From: an uncultured Candidatus Melainabacteria bacterium
GTDB taxonomy: Bacteria; Cyanobacteriota; Vampirovibrionia; Gastranaerophilales; Gastranaerophilaceae
DNA length: 52,261 bases
Direction: 5' to 3'
Assembly: GCA_934699705.1 (NCBI GenBank)
Contig: CAKUXD010000008.1
Location: 1-52,261, forward strand
Part shown: positions 39,103-47,055 of the stretch, piece by piece
How the letters are laid out: each line of letters starts with the position of its first letter
Position numbering within the stretch: the stretch's first letter is position 1
Translations under genes and position numbers: made by a program
Notes under the pieces: generated by a model
The model's input: the letters and a program-made list of their open reading frames with translations, nothing else
Told to the model about the DNA's origin: nothing
Databases searched by the model: none

Positions 39103-41607
39103 TTGAATTTTTTTGAAGAATATCATGAATGTTTATACAACTGTTCAAAACCTTACCAATATGTAGGTGGGGAGATTTTCTCTGCGAACAAAGACTTTGA
39201 TAACGCCTCTGTGCGCTTTGCAATGTGCTTTCCTGACAAATACGAAATCGGCATAAGCAATTTAGGTGCAAGAATTTTATATAATCAAGTAAACAAATGT
39301 GAAAACTTTATGGCGGATAGAGCTTACGCACCAGAACCTGATTTTAAACCGCACCAACTTTATGCAGTTGAATCAAAACAACCACTTAACAAATTCGATG
39401 CAATTGGATTTTCTATTCAATACGAACTTGCTTATCCAACGATTTTAAAAATGTTAGAAATGTCTAATATTTCAATTAGAAATAAAGACAGAAAAGAAGA
39501 TGAACCAATCGTAACTGCTGGCGGGCCTTGTGCTTTTAATCCGCTACCAATGTCAGAATTTATCGATGTATTTGTCATTGGCGATGGTGAACAAGCTATT
39601 ATTGAAATGTGCGAAATTTTAGAACGTACAAAAGGACTTCCTCGAAAAGAGAGAATTGCAGAAATCTGTAAAAATAAAGGATTTTGGTCGGCACAAGTCG
39701 GCGGAACTGTTGAAAAACGAGTTGAACCATTAACTTATGAAACAGCTTTAAAACAGCACCCAATTGCCTTTTCAGCCTCTATTCACGACAGAGCAATCGT
39801 TGAAATCAGGCGTGGTTGCGGAAGAATGTGTCGTTTTTGTCAACCTGGACATGTAACACTTCCTGTCAGAGAACGCCCCGCAGAAGAAATTATTAAAATT
39901 ACAAAAGAACTTGTACATAATACAGGTTATGACGAATATTCATTACTTTCACTATCTTCCAATGATTATTCAAATATAATTGAAGTAATCAAGGAGTTAA
40001 GCTGTGAATTTGATGAGAAAAAAATCGGCGTATCGCTTCCTAGTCAACGTATTGACCATTTTAACCTTGAGCTTGCTGAACTTACTCAATCGGTTAGAAA
40101 ATCAACAATGACACTTGCTCCAGAAGCAGGCAGTCAACGACTTAGAAATGTTATTAAAAAAAATATTTCAGAAGAACAAATTCTAAACGCTGTAACTACG
40201 CTTTACGAAAACGGCTGGAGCAGAATAAAATTCTACTTTATCGTGGGATTACCAACTGAAACCCTGGAAGATATGGACGAAATGGCATCTTTAATGGAAA
40301 AAATTCGTTATAGATGCAGAGGTATAAAACAAGAAAAAAACCTGAAATACGGACTTGACGTAACTTGCACGCTTTCAATATTTGTGCCAAAACCCTTCAC
40401 TCCATTCCAATTCTGTCCACAAATGGATTTAGATGAAGTAATGGAACACATTAATTATTTAAAAGAAAAAACAAAACACATAAAAGGTCTAAAACTTAAT
40501 TATCACGAGCGTTTTGTATCACAAATAGAAGCCGTCTTAACTCGAGGCGATGCAACTTTATGCGATTACATTGAAAAATTATATCAAAAAGGTTGTTATA
40601 TGGACGCTTGGGGCGAATATTTTGATAAAAAAGTTTGGGCTGATACAGCTGAAGAATGTGGCGTTGATATCAAAAATCTTGCAAAAAAAGAATTTTTACG
40701 AGATAAAGAACTACCTTGGGATTTTATTAATATTGGAATTGATAAACAATGGCTAATTGATGAGTATAATAAAGCATTTATTCAAACAAATACAACAGAA
40801 ATTCAGCCTACTTGCGAACAAAAATGCGTAAATTGCGGTGTTTGTAAGAATTTAAAAGTACATAAAGTGCTTGATAAACCTTTCAAGGCTCAACACTATG
40901 TAAAAAAAGAACATGTTCAGCTTAATCCAAGAACTGCGCCTACAATTGAAACTTATAGATACCGTTTAAAAGTAACAAAACTAGGTATTTTAAGATATTT
41001 TTCACATCTTGATTGGCAAAATACTTTCCAAAAGGCAATTTTGCGCTCAGGACTGCCAATTGCATTCACTCAGGGCTTTAATCCAACGCCAAAAGTGTCT
41101 ATGGGTATCGCTTTACCATTGTTTATTGAAAGCGACTGCGAATTTATCGACGTAGAACTTTTAAATAATATTTCTTGTGAAGAATTTTCAAATATGTTGA
41201 GTAAATTTTTACCACAAGGTTGCAAAATCAAAGAAATTCAACAAATCGAAAAACAAGCCAAGGCTATTGATCAAACTGCACAATGGGCGGAATACAAAAT
41301 TAACTTAATAAAAAATGATGATTGTAATTTCAAATCTTTTGTGTATAATTGTGATATGGTTTTATCTCGTGATGAAATTTTACTCACGAAGAAAAACAAA
41401 AAAGGTTTACTAAAAACTTCAAATATAAAATCGTCAATAAAATCTTATAAAATAGAAGGCGATACTCTGTATATGGTACTCAAAACAGGGCAAAGTAGCG
41501 ATATCCCTGCTGTTAGAGCAGACGATATTGTTAAAATAATATCAGAAAATACTCATTTTGATATAAAACGACTTAGATTTTTTGATAACGATTTTTTGGA
41601 GTTATAA
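39103..41607 (+). CDS. Radical SAM protein fused to DUF2344 (TIGR03960/TIGR03936 type)
   Basis: 834 residues from TTG at 39103, coupled to the upstream gene. The N-terminal B12-binding-like region contains CFPDKYEIGISNLGARIL and GGPCAFNPLPMSEFIDVFVI. The radical SAM motif is RRGCGRMCRFCQPGHVTLPV (CxxxCxxC), followed by LPSQRIDHFN and TLAPEAGSQRLRNVI. A small Cys cluster (CEQKCVNCGVC) links to the C-terminal DUF2344 domain from about 635 (YRLKVTKLGILRYFSHLDWQ, AFTQGFNPTPKVSMGIALPL). The fusion commonly precedes RNase E/G in Cyanobacteria and Firmicutes, as here. The substrate is not established. Confidence 0.9.
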   Translation: MNFFEEYHECLYNCSKPYQYVGGEIFSANKDFDNASVRFAMCFPDKYEIGISNLGARILYNQVNKCENFMADRAYAPEPDFKPHQLYAVESKQPLNKFDAIGFSIQYELAYPTILKMLEMSNISIRNKDRKEDEPIVTAGGPCAFNPLPMSEFIDVFVIGDGEQAIIEMCEILERTKGLPRKERIAEICKNKGFWSAQVGGTVEKRVEPLTYETALKQHPIAFSASIHDRAIVEIRRGCGRMCRFCQPGHVTLPVRERPAEEIIKITKELVHNTGYDEYSLLSLSSNDYSNIIEVIKELSCEFDEKKIGVSLPSQRIDHFNLELAELTQSVRKSTMTLAPEAGSQRLRNVIKKNISEEQILNAVTTLYENGWSRIKFYFIVGLPTETLEDMDEMASLMEKIRYRCRGIKQEKNLKYGLDVTCTLSIFVPKPFTPFQFCPQMDLDEVMEHINYLKEKTKHIKGLKLNYHERFVSQIEAVLTRGDATLCDYIEKLYQKGCYMDAWGEYFDKKVWADTAEECGVDIKNLAKKEFLRDKELPWDFINIGIDKQWLIDEYNKAFIQTNTTEIQPTCEQKCVNCGVCKNLKVHKVLDKPFKAQHYVKKEHVQLNPRTAPTIETYRYRLKVTKLGILRYFSHLDWQNTFQKAILRSGLPIAFTQGFNPTPKVSMGIALPLFIESDCEFIDVELLNNISCEEFSNMLSKFLPQGCKIKEIQQIEKQAKAIDQTAQWAEYKINLIKNDDCNFKSFVYNCDMVLSRDEILLTKKNKKGLLKTSNIKSSIKSYKIEGDTLYMVLKTGQSSDIPAVRADDIVKIISENTHFDIKRLRFFDNDFLEL

Positions 41608-41624
41608 GAGAAAAGGAATTATAG

Positions 41625-43364
41625 ATGAAAGACAAGAAAAATTTTGGTTCAAAAGAACAACCAACTTCAAAAAAAATCGTAATCGCTGAACGTGATAATA
41701 TCGGCGCTTTAATGGAAGGCGACAAAGTTTTAGACCTTTATATTAACCGCGGTGAAGTTCTATTAGGTGATGTTTATTTAGCAACTGTACAAAATGTCTT
41801 ACCTAGTATCGACGCAGCTTTTGTTGATGTAGGTGTTGATAAAATGGGATTTTTGCACGCTCAAGACGTTATGGGCAAAGGTGCATTAAAAGATAAACTT
41901 TCTCCAAACCAAAAACTTGTTGTGCAAGTAGTTAAAGAACCAACTGGACACAAAGGTCCTAGAGTTACAACAGAAATTAGTCTTCCGGGTAGATTTTTGG
42001 TATTAATGCCTTCAGAACCAGGAATTAATGTTAGCCGTAAAATTGAATCCTCAAAAGAACGTGCCAGATTAAAATCTATTGTTAGTCTTTTAAAACCAGT
42101 AGGCGTAGGCGTTATCATTAGAACTGAAGCCGAAGGTCAATCTGAAGCAGATATTCAAGAAGATTTAGAAATTCTTTTAGAAAAATGGAATAACATCGTT
42201 ACTGCAGCTGAATCACTAACTCCACCAAGTTTGATTTACCGCGACCAAGACTTGTTATACAGAGTTATTCGTGAAGCGTGTTCAGAAGATGTTACTGAAA
42301 TTATCGTAGATACTGCTTTTGCTCTAAACAGAGTTCAAACATTGCTACAAAATTGGCACATGAGTAAAAATATTCAAGTATCACTATACAAGGGCAACGA
42401 ACCTCTTTTAATCGCAACAAACGTACATAAAGAAATTCGCGCAGCTTTAAATATGAAAGTTAATATGCCGTCTGGTGGGTATTTGTTCATTCAACAAACA
42501 GAAGCTCTTACTGTTATCGACGTAAACTCAGGTAAATTCGTAAGCTCTGCAACTCAAGATGAAACAATTCTAAAAACAAATATCGAAGCAGTTCACGAAA
42601 TCGCACGCCAATTACGCTTGCGTAATATCGGCGGTATGATTATCATTGACTTTATTGATATGACTTCTCGTGTTGATAAATTAGCAATTATGGAAGAACT
42701 TGAACTTGCTATTGAAGACGACAAAGCAAAACCTCAAGTTGGTCAATTATCTGATTTAGGACTTGTTGAGATGACAAGACACAGACAAGGTCAAGCTATT
42801 TCAGAAGTATTCGCAAAAAAATGTCCTCACTGCCATGGCGAAGGTTACATTGTAGAAGATTTCAAATTTGCATCACCAACTTCTGAAGGTGAATACAGAG
42901 CAAAAGCAGCAAAAATGAAATTACCTATTAGCGGTTTCAAGAAAAACAATAACAAAAAACAAAATAACAACAACAATCAAAACAACAATCAACAAGCACC
43001 TCAAGAGTTAGAACAATCTCAACCGATTGAAATTACAACAGAAAATCCTTCTGTTACTGCTCAAGAGGAAACTAAAAAACGTACTGACAAAAAACGTACA
43101 AATAGCAAACGTAACTTTAATAAAAAACAATTGAACCAAGATGCTAACGTTAAAGTAGCAGAATCAATGATTACAAAAGATGACGAAATAAAACCAGTTA
43201 TTGCTGAACAACCTCAACCTAAAACAGTTGAAGAAGCTCCTGTTGAAACTTCAAAAGAGGATGCTCCTAAAAAAACTCGCAGACCAAATAGAGGCGCAAC
43301 AAAAACAAAACGTCAATCAACTAAAACAAAGAAAACAACTAGTGAGGAAAAAGTTGAAGAATAG
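41625..43364 (+). CDS. rng: Ribonuclease E/G
   Basis: 579 residues. S1 domain at about 35-120 (RGEVLLGDVYLATVQNVLPS, DVGVDKMGFLHAQDV). The RNase H-like and 5' sensor regions follow. The DNase I-like catalytic part has TVIDVNSGKFVS and GGMIIIDFIDM with its two catalytic Asp. The zinc-link is KKCPHCHGEGYI. From about 430 the protein is an Asn/Gln/Lys-rich disordered tail, typical of the short scaffolds of RNase E/G proteins. It cleaves single-stranded RNA in decay and rRNA maturation. AAAGGAATT precedes the ATG. Confidence 0.94.
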   Translation: MKDKKNFGSKEQPTSKKIVIAERDNIGALMEGDKVLDLYINRGEVLLGDVYLATVQNVLPSIDAAFVDVGVDKMGFLHAQDVMGKGALKDKLSPNQKLVVQVVKEPTGHKGPRVTTEISLPGRFLVLMPSEPGINVSRKIESSKERARLKSIVSLLKPVGVGVIIRTEAEGQSEADIQEDLEILLEKWNNIVTAAESLTPPSLIYRDQDLLYRVIREACSEDVTEIIVDTAFALNRVQTLLQNWHMSKNIQVSLYKGNEPLLIATNVHKEIRAALNMKVNMPSGGYLFIQQTEALTVIDVNSGKFVSSATQDETILKTNIEAVHEIARQLRLRNIGGMIIIDFIDMTSRVDKLAIMEELELAIEDDKAKPQVGQLSDLGLVEMTRHRQGQAISEVFAKKCPHCHGEGYIVEDFKFASPTSEGEYRAKAAKMKLPISGFKKNNNKKQNNNNNQNNNQQAPQELEQSQPIEITTENPSVTAQEETKKRTDKKRTNSKRNFNKKQLNQDANVKVAESMITKDDEIKPVIAEQPQPKTVEEAPVETSKEDAPKKTRRPNRGATKTKRQSTKTKKTTSEEKVEE

Positions 43365-43884
43365 TATTTTAAAAATATTATTAATTCTTATGACAATGTT
43401 TTTAATCCCGACTGCAACATACGCAGTCGGCGAGGCTCAACTGCCTGTTTCAACTTCTTATGATGATGTATTACAATCGGCAAAAATTAATCAAAATATT
43501 TCGACTTCACCAGCAAAAGGTGATATTGAAGTTCGAACACAAACAACATTAAATGAAAATGTAAATCAGGCTTTAAATAATAGTGAAGAAACAGATTTAG
43601 AAGCAAGTTCTGATAGCCAAATTCAACAAGCAATCGACAAAAATATAAAAAGTGAAAAACCAAAAAGTCATGTTGTAAATACGGTTTTTAAATTCTTACT
43701 TGCAATGCTTTGGGTTTGCATATCCTCAATTATTATTTTTATCATATTGATTTCATATAAAAAATTAATATTAAAAGGAAAGCCCGTAACTCCAACTTAC
43801 GAGAGTACAGAAGAGACTTTAGATACGCCAAAAAACTTTAAAGAAGCGATAAAACTCTTTTTAGATAAAACTAAGTGGAATTAA
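43354..43884 (+). CDS. Exported/anchored hypothetical protein, TTG start
   Basis: 176 residues from TTG at 43354, overlapping the rng end by 11 bp; GTGAGGA lies 6 nt upstream, inside rng. The N-terminus is a signal peptide (ILKILLILMTMFLIPTATYA). A Ser/Thr/Asn-rich periplasmic part is followed by a membrane helix at about 110-135 (FKFLLAMLWVCISSIIIFII) and a basic cytoplasmic tail with KNFKEAIKLFLDKTKW. Longer readings of the frame lie wholly within rng and are rejected. Family not recognised; possibly an envelope regulator or membrane anchor. Confidence 0.65.
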   Translation: MKNSILKILLILMTMFLIPTATYAVGEAQLPVSTSYDDVLQSAKINQNISTSPAKGDIEVRTQTTLNENVNQALNNSEETDLEASSDSQIQQAIDKNIKSEKPKSHVVNTVFKFLLAMLWVCISSIIIFIILISYKKLILKGKPVTPTYESTEETLDTPKNFKEAIKLFLDKTKWN

Positions 43885-43903
43885 AAATTATCCATAAAGG
43901 CTC

Positions 43904-43932
43904 TTGCAAAGCATGTTTTGATTAAGTATAAT
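43904..43932 (+). promoter_or_regulatory. Sigma-70-type promoter with leaderless GTG start
   Basis: TTGCAA at 43904-43909, 17 nt, TATAAT at 43927-43932, 6 nt, GTG at 43939. Confidence 0.65.
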
Positions 43933-43938
43933 TTTCTT

Positions 43939-44304
43939 GTGAAAATTTTAAAATCAGTAATATTTTTCATACTTTATTTTTGTTTGATTGCGTTTATTCA
44001 ATCGAACGTAAATGTTTGTAGTGCAATTTCAACTTCTTTTATTCAAACACCAAGTATAGAAAAAACTTTTAACTATATAGAGGGTGATAATCATTCTCAT
44101 TCTATATATGTGGCAAGTTCAAATCAAGAATTAACACAGTCTTCACAAAGAAAACGTCTTGATTTAACAAATTCAAATTCTTTCAATATAAATTCAAAAG
44201 AAAAAGAACTAAAATTCGAAACAAAATCGAAGATTTTTTATAAAAGTATTTCCTACACTCCGCCAAAACTATTTTTGACAGAGTTGTATATTAATGCTCC
44301 TTAA
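43939..44304 (+). CDS. Exported hypothetical protein, leaderless GTG start
   Basis: 121 residues from the GTG at 43939; a TTG 21 nt upstream is in the promoter. The N-terminus is a signal sequence (LKSVIFFILYFCLIAFI through CSA). The remainder is Ser/Asn/Lys-rich with no cysteine pairs and ends TPPKLFLTELYINAP. Transcription should start at the G of the start codon. No family recognised; probably a small envelope protein. Confidence 0.55.
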   Translation: MKILKSVIFFILYFCLIAFIQSNVNVCSAISTSFIQTPSIEKTFNYIEGDNHSHSIYVASSNQELTQSSQRKRLDLTNSNSFNINSKEKELKFETKSKIFYKSISYTPPKLFLTELYINAP

Positions 44305-44387
44305 TTTTTCAGTATAGATAATTTAATCATAGCAAAGAAATTTCTTTGCTTATTTTAGTACGAAAAATTTACAAAAGGAGAATTACA

Positions 44388-44534
44388 ATGACAAATGAAA
44401 ATAACATATCTAAAGATAATCACGCACCAAAAATTTACAAAGAAAATTTTGCAACAGGCACTATAAGTTCTATAATTTTTTTAGTTATAGTAGGTGTTTT
44501 AATGTATTTTGTCGCAAAAGTTATGGGTATGTAA
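44388..44534 (+). CDS. Small single-helix membrane protein, 48 residues
   Basis: ATG at 44388 with AAAAGGAG 8 nt upstream. A charged N-terminal 24 residues is followed by one membrane helix (TISSIIFLVIVGVLMYFVAK). It ends VMGM. A long perfect hairpin terminator follows the stop. Small proteins of this form often associate with larger membrane complexes; the partner is unknown. Confidence 0.65.
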   Translation: MTNENNISKDNHAPKIYKENFATGTISSIIFLVIVGVLMYFVAKVMGM

Positions 44535-44552
44535 ATTAAATATTATAACAAG

Positions 44553-44586
44553 AGGTCGGATTTTCGCAATAGCGAAAATCCGACCT
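44553..44586. terminator. Intrinsic terminator after the 48-residue protein gene
   Basis: 15 bp perfect stem (AGGTCGGATTTTCGC and complement), AATA loop, then GCTTAAAATTTTTT. Confidence 0.75.
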
Positions 44587-44604
44587 GCTTAAAATTTTTT
44601 ATAC

Positions 44605-44610
44605 TATAAT
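44605..44610 (+). promoter_or_regulatory. -10 box of the PHP gene, leaderless layout
   Basis: TATAAT ends 6 nt before the ATG at 44617; no Shine-Dalgarno and no clear -35. Confidence 0.5.
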
Positions 44611-44616
44611 ATAGTT

Positions 44617-45456
44617 ATGAAAGCGGATTTACACGTACATAGCAATTTTTCAGACGGTAGCGACAGTATTCAAGAGCTTGCAAAGAAAATTCAGCAAGCA
44701 GATATTGAAGTATTTGCTCTGACAGACCACGATACAATTGAAGGGTGTATTGGAATTAAACCGTTTATTCCAGACAGTATAAAATTTATCCCAAGCATAG
44801 AATTGACAAGTCTTGCAGATGATATAAAATGCCATATTTTAGGGTTTAACTGCAATCCAAACGACGAAAATTTGAATAAATTAATTCAAAAAGGGAAATT
44901 ACTACGAAAACAAAAACTTGAAACGCGTATAAAGTATTTGAGCGAAGTTTGGAATATTAATTTAACAAACGAAGAAAAAGATTGGTTATATTCAAGGAAA
45001 AGCGTTGTTAAAACGCACCTTGCAAACATAATCGTAGCGCGTGGACTTGCAACGGACAATGTTTCTGCAATGAAAAAATATTTAGACCCTTGCAAAACCG
45101 GACCAACTCGTTTTGATATAAAAGACTCAATTGAAGCGATACTCTCAGCTGGAGGAATTCCTTTTTGGGCGCACCCATTAGGTGGAGAAGGTGAAAAGCA
45201 TTTAGACAAAGAAGAATTTCTTCCAAAACTCAAAAAAATGATAAATTTTGGCATAAAAGGGCTTGAATGTTATTATTCAAGATATTCAATTGCTGAATGT
45301 GAATTTCTTGCAGAATGTGCGAAAAACAATAATTTGTTAATAAGTGGCGGAAGTGATTACCATGGCTCAAACAAAAATAATATTAATTTAACAAAGTTAA
45401 ATACAAATAATAAACCTATTGATAGCACTTTATTAAGCGTACTCAACAAAATTTAG
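44617..45456 (+). CDS. PHP-domain metallophosphoesterase (TrpH/RNase AM type)
   Basis: 279 residues. The PHP metal-site motifs are DLHVHSNFSDGSDS at the start, FALTDHDTIEG near 35, SIELTS near 65, HILGFN near 78, PFWAHPLGGEG near 186 and SGGSDYHGSNKN near 245. This matches the YciV/TrpH family that removes phosphate from 3',5'-bisphosphonucleotides and trims RNA 5' ends. It may work with RNase G, encoded just upstream, in RNA turnover, though it has its own promoter. Confidence 0.88.
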   Translation: MKADLHVHSNFSDGSDSIQELAKKIQQADIEVFALTDHDTIEGCIGIKPFIPDSIKFIPSIELTSLADDIKCHILGFNCNPNDENLNKLIQKGKLLRKQKLETRIKYLSEVWNINLTNEEKDWLYSRKSVVKTHLANIIVARGLATDNVSAMKKYLDPCKTGPTRFDIKDSIEAILSAGGIPFWAHPLGGEGEKHLDKEEFLPKLKKMINFGIKGLECYYSRYSIAECEFLAECAKNNNLLISGGSDYHGSNKNNINLTKLNTNNKPIDSTLLSVLNKI

Positions 45457-45503
45457 TTTTTATGGTATATTTACACATATAAAAGAAAAAAAGGGATACA
45501 AAA

Positions 45504-45788
45504 ATGAAAAAGACGTTAATTTTAGCTATAATCTTAGTTGTTACAATATGCGCAAACCCTGTTTTCGCAGGTACACATGGAAAAGATGGTAAAATTTCAC
45601 CAAGAAGTATAGGTGCATGTGCGTGTTCATTCTTTGTTTGGCCTGGAATTGGACAAGCTATTAACAATCAATCTGTAGAAAAAGACGTAACTCATGCTAT
45701 CTTAGGTTTAACAGGCATTTTTAGATTTTGGTCTGGATATGACGCACTTTTTGACCGTCAAGGCGGAGTTTGGCACAACAGGATTTAA
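45504..45788 (+). CDS. Small exported/membrane protein, 94 residues
   Basis: Signal peptide at 1-22 (TLILAIILVVTICANPVFA). The mature part is hydrophobic with GACACSFFVWPGIGQAINNQ and HAILGLTGIFRFWSGYDALF, resembling TM2-like small membrane proteins with Gly-x-Gly and a conserved Trp/Pro helix break. AAAGGGA precedes the ATG. It is 5 nt before the next gene. Family not identified. Confidence 0.65.
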   Translation: MKKTLILAIILVVTICANPVFAGTHGKDGKISPRSIGACACSFFVWPGIGQAINNQSVEKDVTHAILGLTGIFRFWSGYDALFDRQGGVWHNRI

Positions 45789-45793
45789 TTCTT

Positions 45794-46237
45794 ATGGCTA
45801 TTACATTTGAAAAATTTAAAAATTCAGATAAAGAAGAAATACTTTCAATGATGAAAATATTTTATTCTTCTGATGTAGTATCGACAAATGGTAGCGAAGA
45901 AATTTTCAACACAGATTTTGATATGTGTATTGATGACAATGAATTTTTAAATGGTTACACTATCAACAAAGACAACGAAATTATTGGATATTCAATGATT
46001 TCTAAAAGTTTTTCAACAGAATTCGGCAAATATTGCGTTTGGCTGGAAGATTTATACCTAAAACCACTGTACAGAGGACTTGGAATAATCCCTAAATTTA
46101 TGAATTTTATTGAAAAAGAACAACAAAATACAATATTAAAACTTGAAGTAGAAGACGAAAATGCTCACGCAGTGCATGTATATTCAAAACAAGGATTTAA
46201 AAAACTGCCTTATTACGTTATGAAAAAAGAATTATAA
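45794..46237 (+). CDS. GNAT family N-acetyltransferase
   Basis: 147 residues from the ATG at 45794; an in-frame start 24 nt earlier overlaps the preceding gene. The GNAT core is YTINKDNEIIGYSMISK, WLEDLYLKPLYRGLGIIPKF (acetyl-CoA loop YRGLGI) and ENAHAVHVYSKQGFKKLPYYV. The substrate is unknown. It is likely co-transcribed with the small membrane protein gene and followed by a strong terminator. Confidence 0.88.
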   Translation: MAITFEKFKNSDKEEILSMMKIFYSSDVVSTNGSEEIFNTDFDMCIDDNEFLNGYTINKDNEIIGYSMISKSFSTEFGKYCVWLEDLYLKPLYRGLGIIPKFMNFIEKEQQNTILKLEVEDENAHAVHVYSKQGFKKLPYYVMKKEL

Positions 46238-46244
46238 ATAAGTA

Positions 46245-46273
46245 AATGCGCCAGCTTGAAAAGCTGGCGCATT
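46245..46273. terminator. Intrinsic terminator between converging genes
   Basis: 13 bp perfect stem AATGCGCCAGCTT with complement around GAA, then CATTTTC. Confidence 0.75.
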
Positions 46274-46294
46274 CATTTTCAAATCGTATTAAAC

Positions 46295-46750
46295 CTATTT
46301 AACAATCAATTTTTTAGTTTGAGGTTTTTCTTTACTCATTTTAGGAGCTTTGATTTTCAATACGCCTGAATCCAATTTAGCTTCAGTTTTTTCAACATCA
46401 ATTTCTTCAGGTAATTGAACCACTCTTGAAAATTCACCATAGCTAAATTCTGAACGTTTGTAATTTTTTTCGTTTTCGTCTTTTTCTTCGTGTTTTTTAG
46501 CATTAATTTTTAAATAATTTTCTTCGATATCAATGTCTAAATCTTCTTTTTTAACTCCTGGCAATTCAGCTCTAATATCGTATTCTTCACCTTTATCAGT
46601 AATTTCGACAGGCATTGTTAAAGTATCAGCATCTTCCCAATAAGTTGCTTCAGGGAAATAACTATCAAAATGTCTGTTTAACAAAGAGCTGATTTCGTCA
46701 TTCACAGTTCTAATAAAATTGTCTGGTGTTTTTCTAACTAAAAATTTCAT
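46295..46750 (-). CDS. Hsp20/alpha-crystallin small heat shock protein
   Basis: 151 residues. The alpha-crystallin domain spans about 45-140 with YDIRAELPGVKKEDLDIDIE, SEFSYGEFSRVVQLPEEID and the GVL signature SGVLKIKAPK. The C-terminus is short and lacks a clear IxI motif, unless LIVK serves. It holds denatured proteins for refolding. AAAGGAG precedes the ATG. No CIRCE element is seen upstream; AAAACGCGTTTT, a 12 bp palindrome at 46820-46831, is a possible operator. Confidence 0.95.
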   Translation of the reverse strand: MKFLVRKTPDNFIRTVNDEISSLLNRHFDSYFPEATYWEDADTLTMPVEITDKGEEYDIRAELPGVKKEDLDIDIEENYLKINAKKHEEKDENEKNYKRSEFSYGEFSRVVQLPEEIDVEKTEAKLDSGVLKIKAPKMSKEKPQTKKLIVK

Positions 46751-47055
46751 AATATCGCTCCTTTCAAACGCTTTTTACATATTTCTTTCAACACTTACGT
46801 TATAACTCTTTTTTTGTAGAAAACGCGTTTTTTTAACTTTTATTTAACAATTTAAAATATATTTTAAAATAAAAGAAAAGTTTTCAAATGTCATTCGTCA
46901 ACTTACTAGTATTTATGTTATTTGAGCTACTATGAACTTATAAATTATAAAACTAAATATAACTCACCAATTTGTAAAAAAGTCCGTTGAAAATCTTTAA
47001 ATGTTTGTGTTATTATATCTTATGATACAGTGCTATAAATAGATTGGAAAAAGAG

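Noticed and set aside
41861..42118. Antisense frame inside the RNase E/G gene
   Set aside because: No ribosome site, no recognisable protein, and it is fully covered by a firmly identified gene.
46751..47043. CIRCE heat-shock element upstream of the Hsp20 gene
   Set aside because: No TTAGCACTC-N9-GAGTGCTAA was found; only a short AAAACGCGTTTT palindrome is present.
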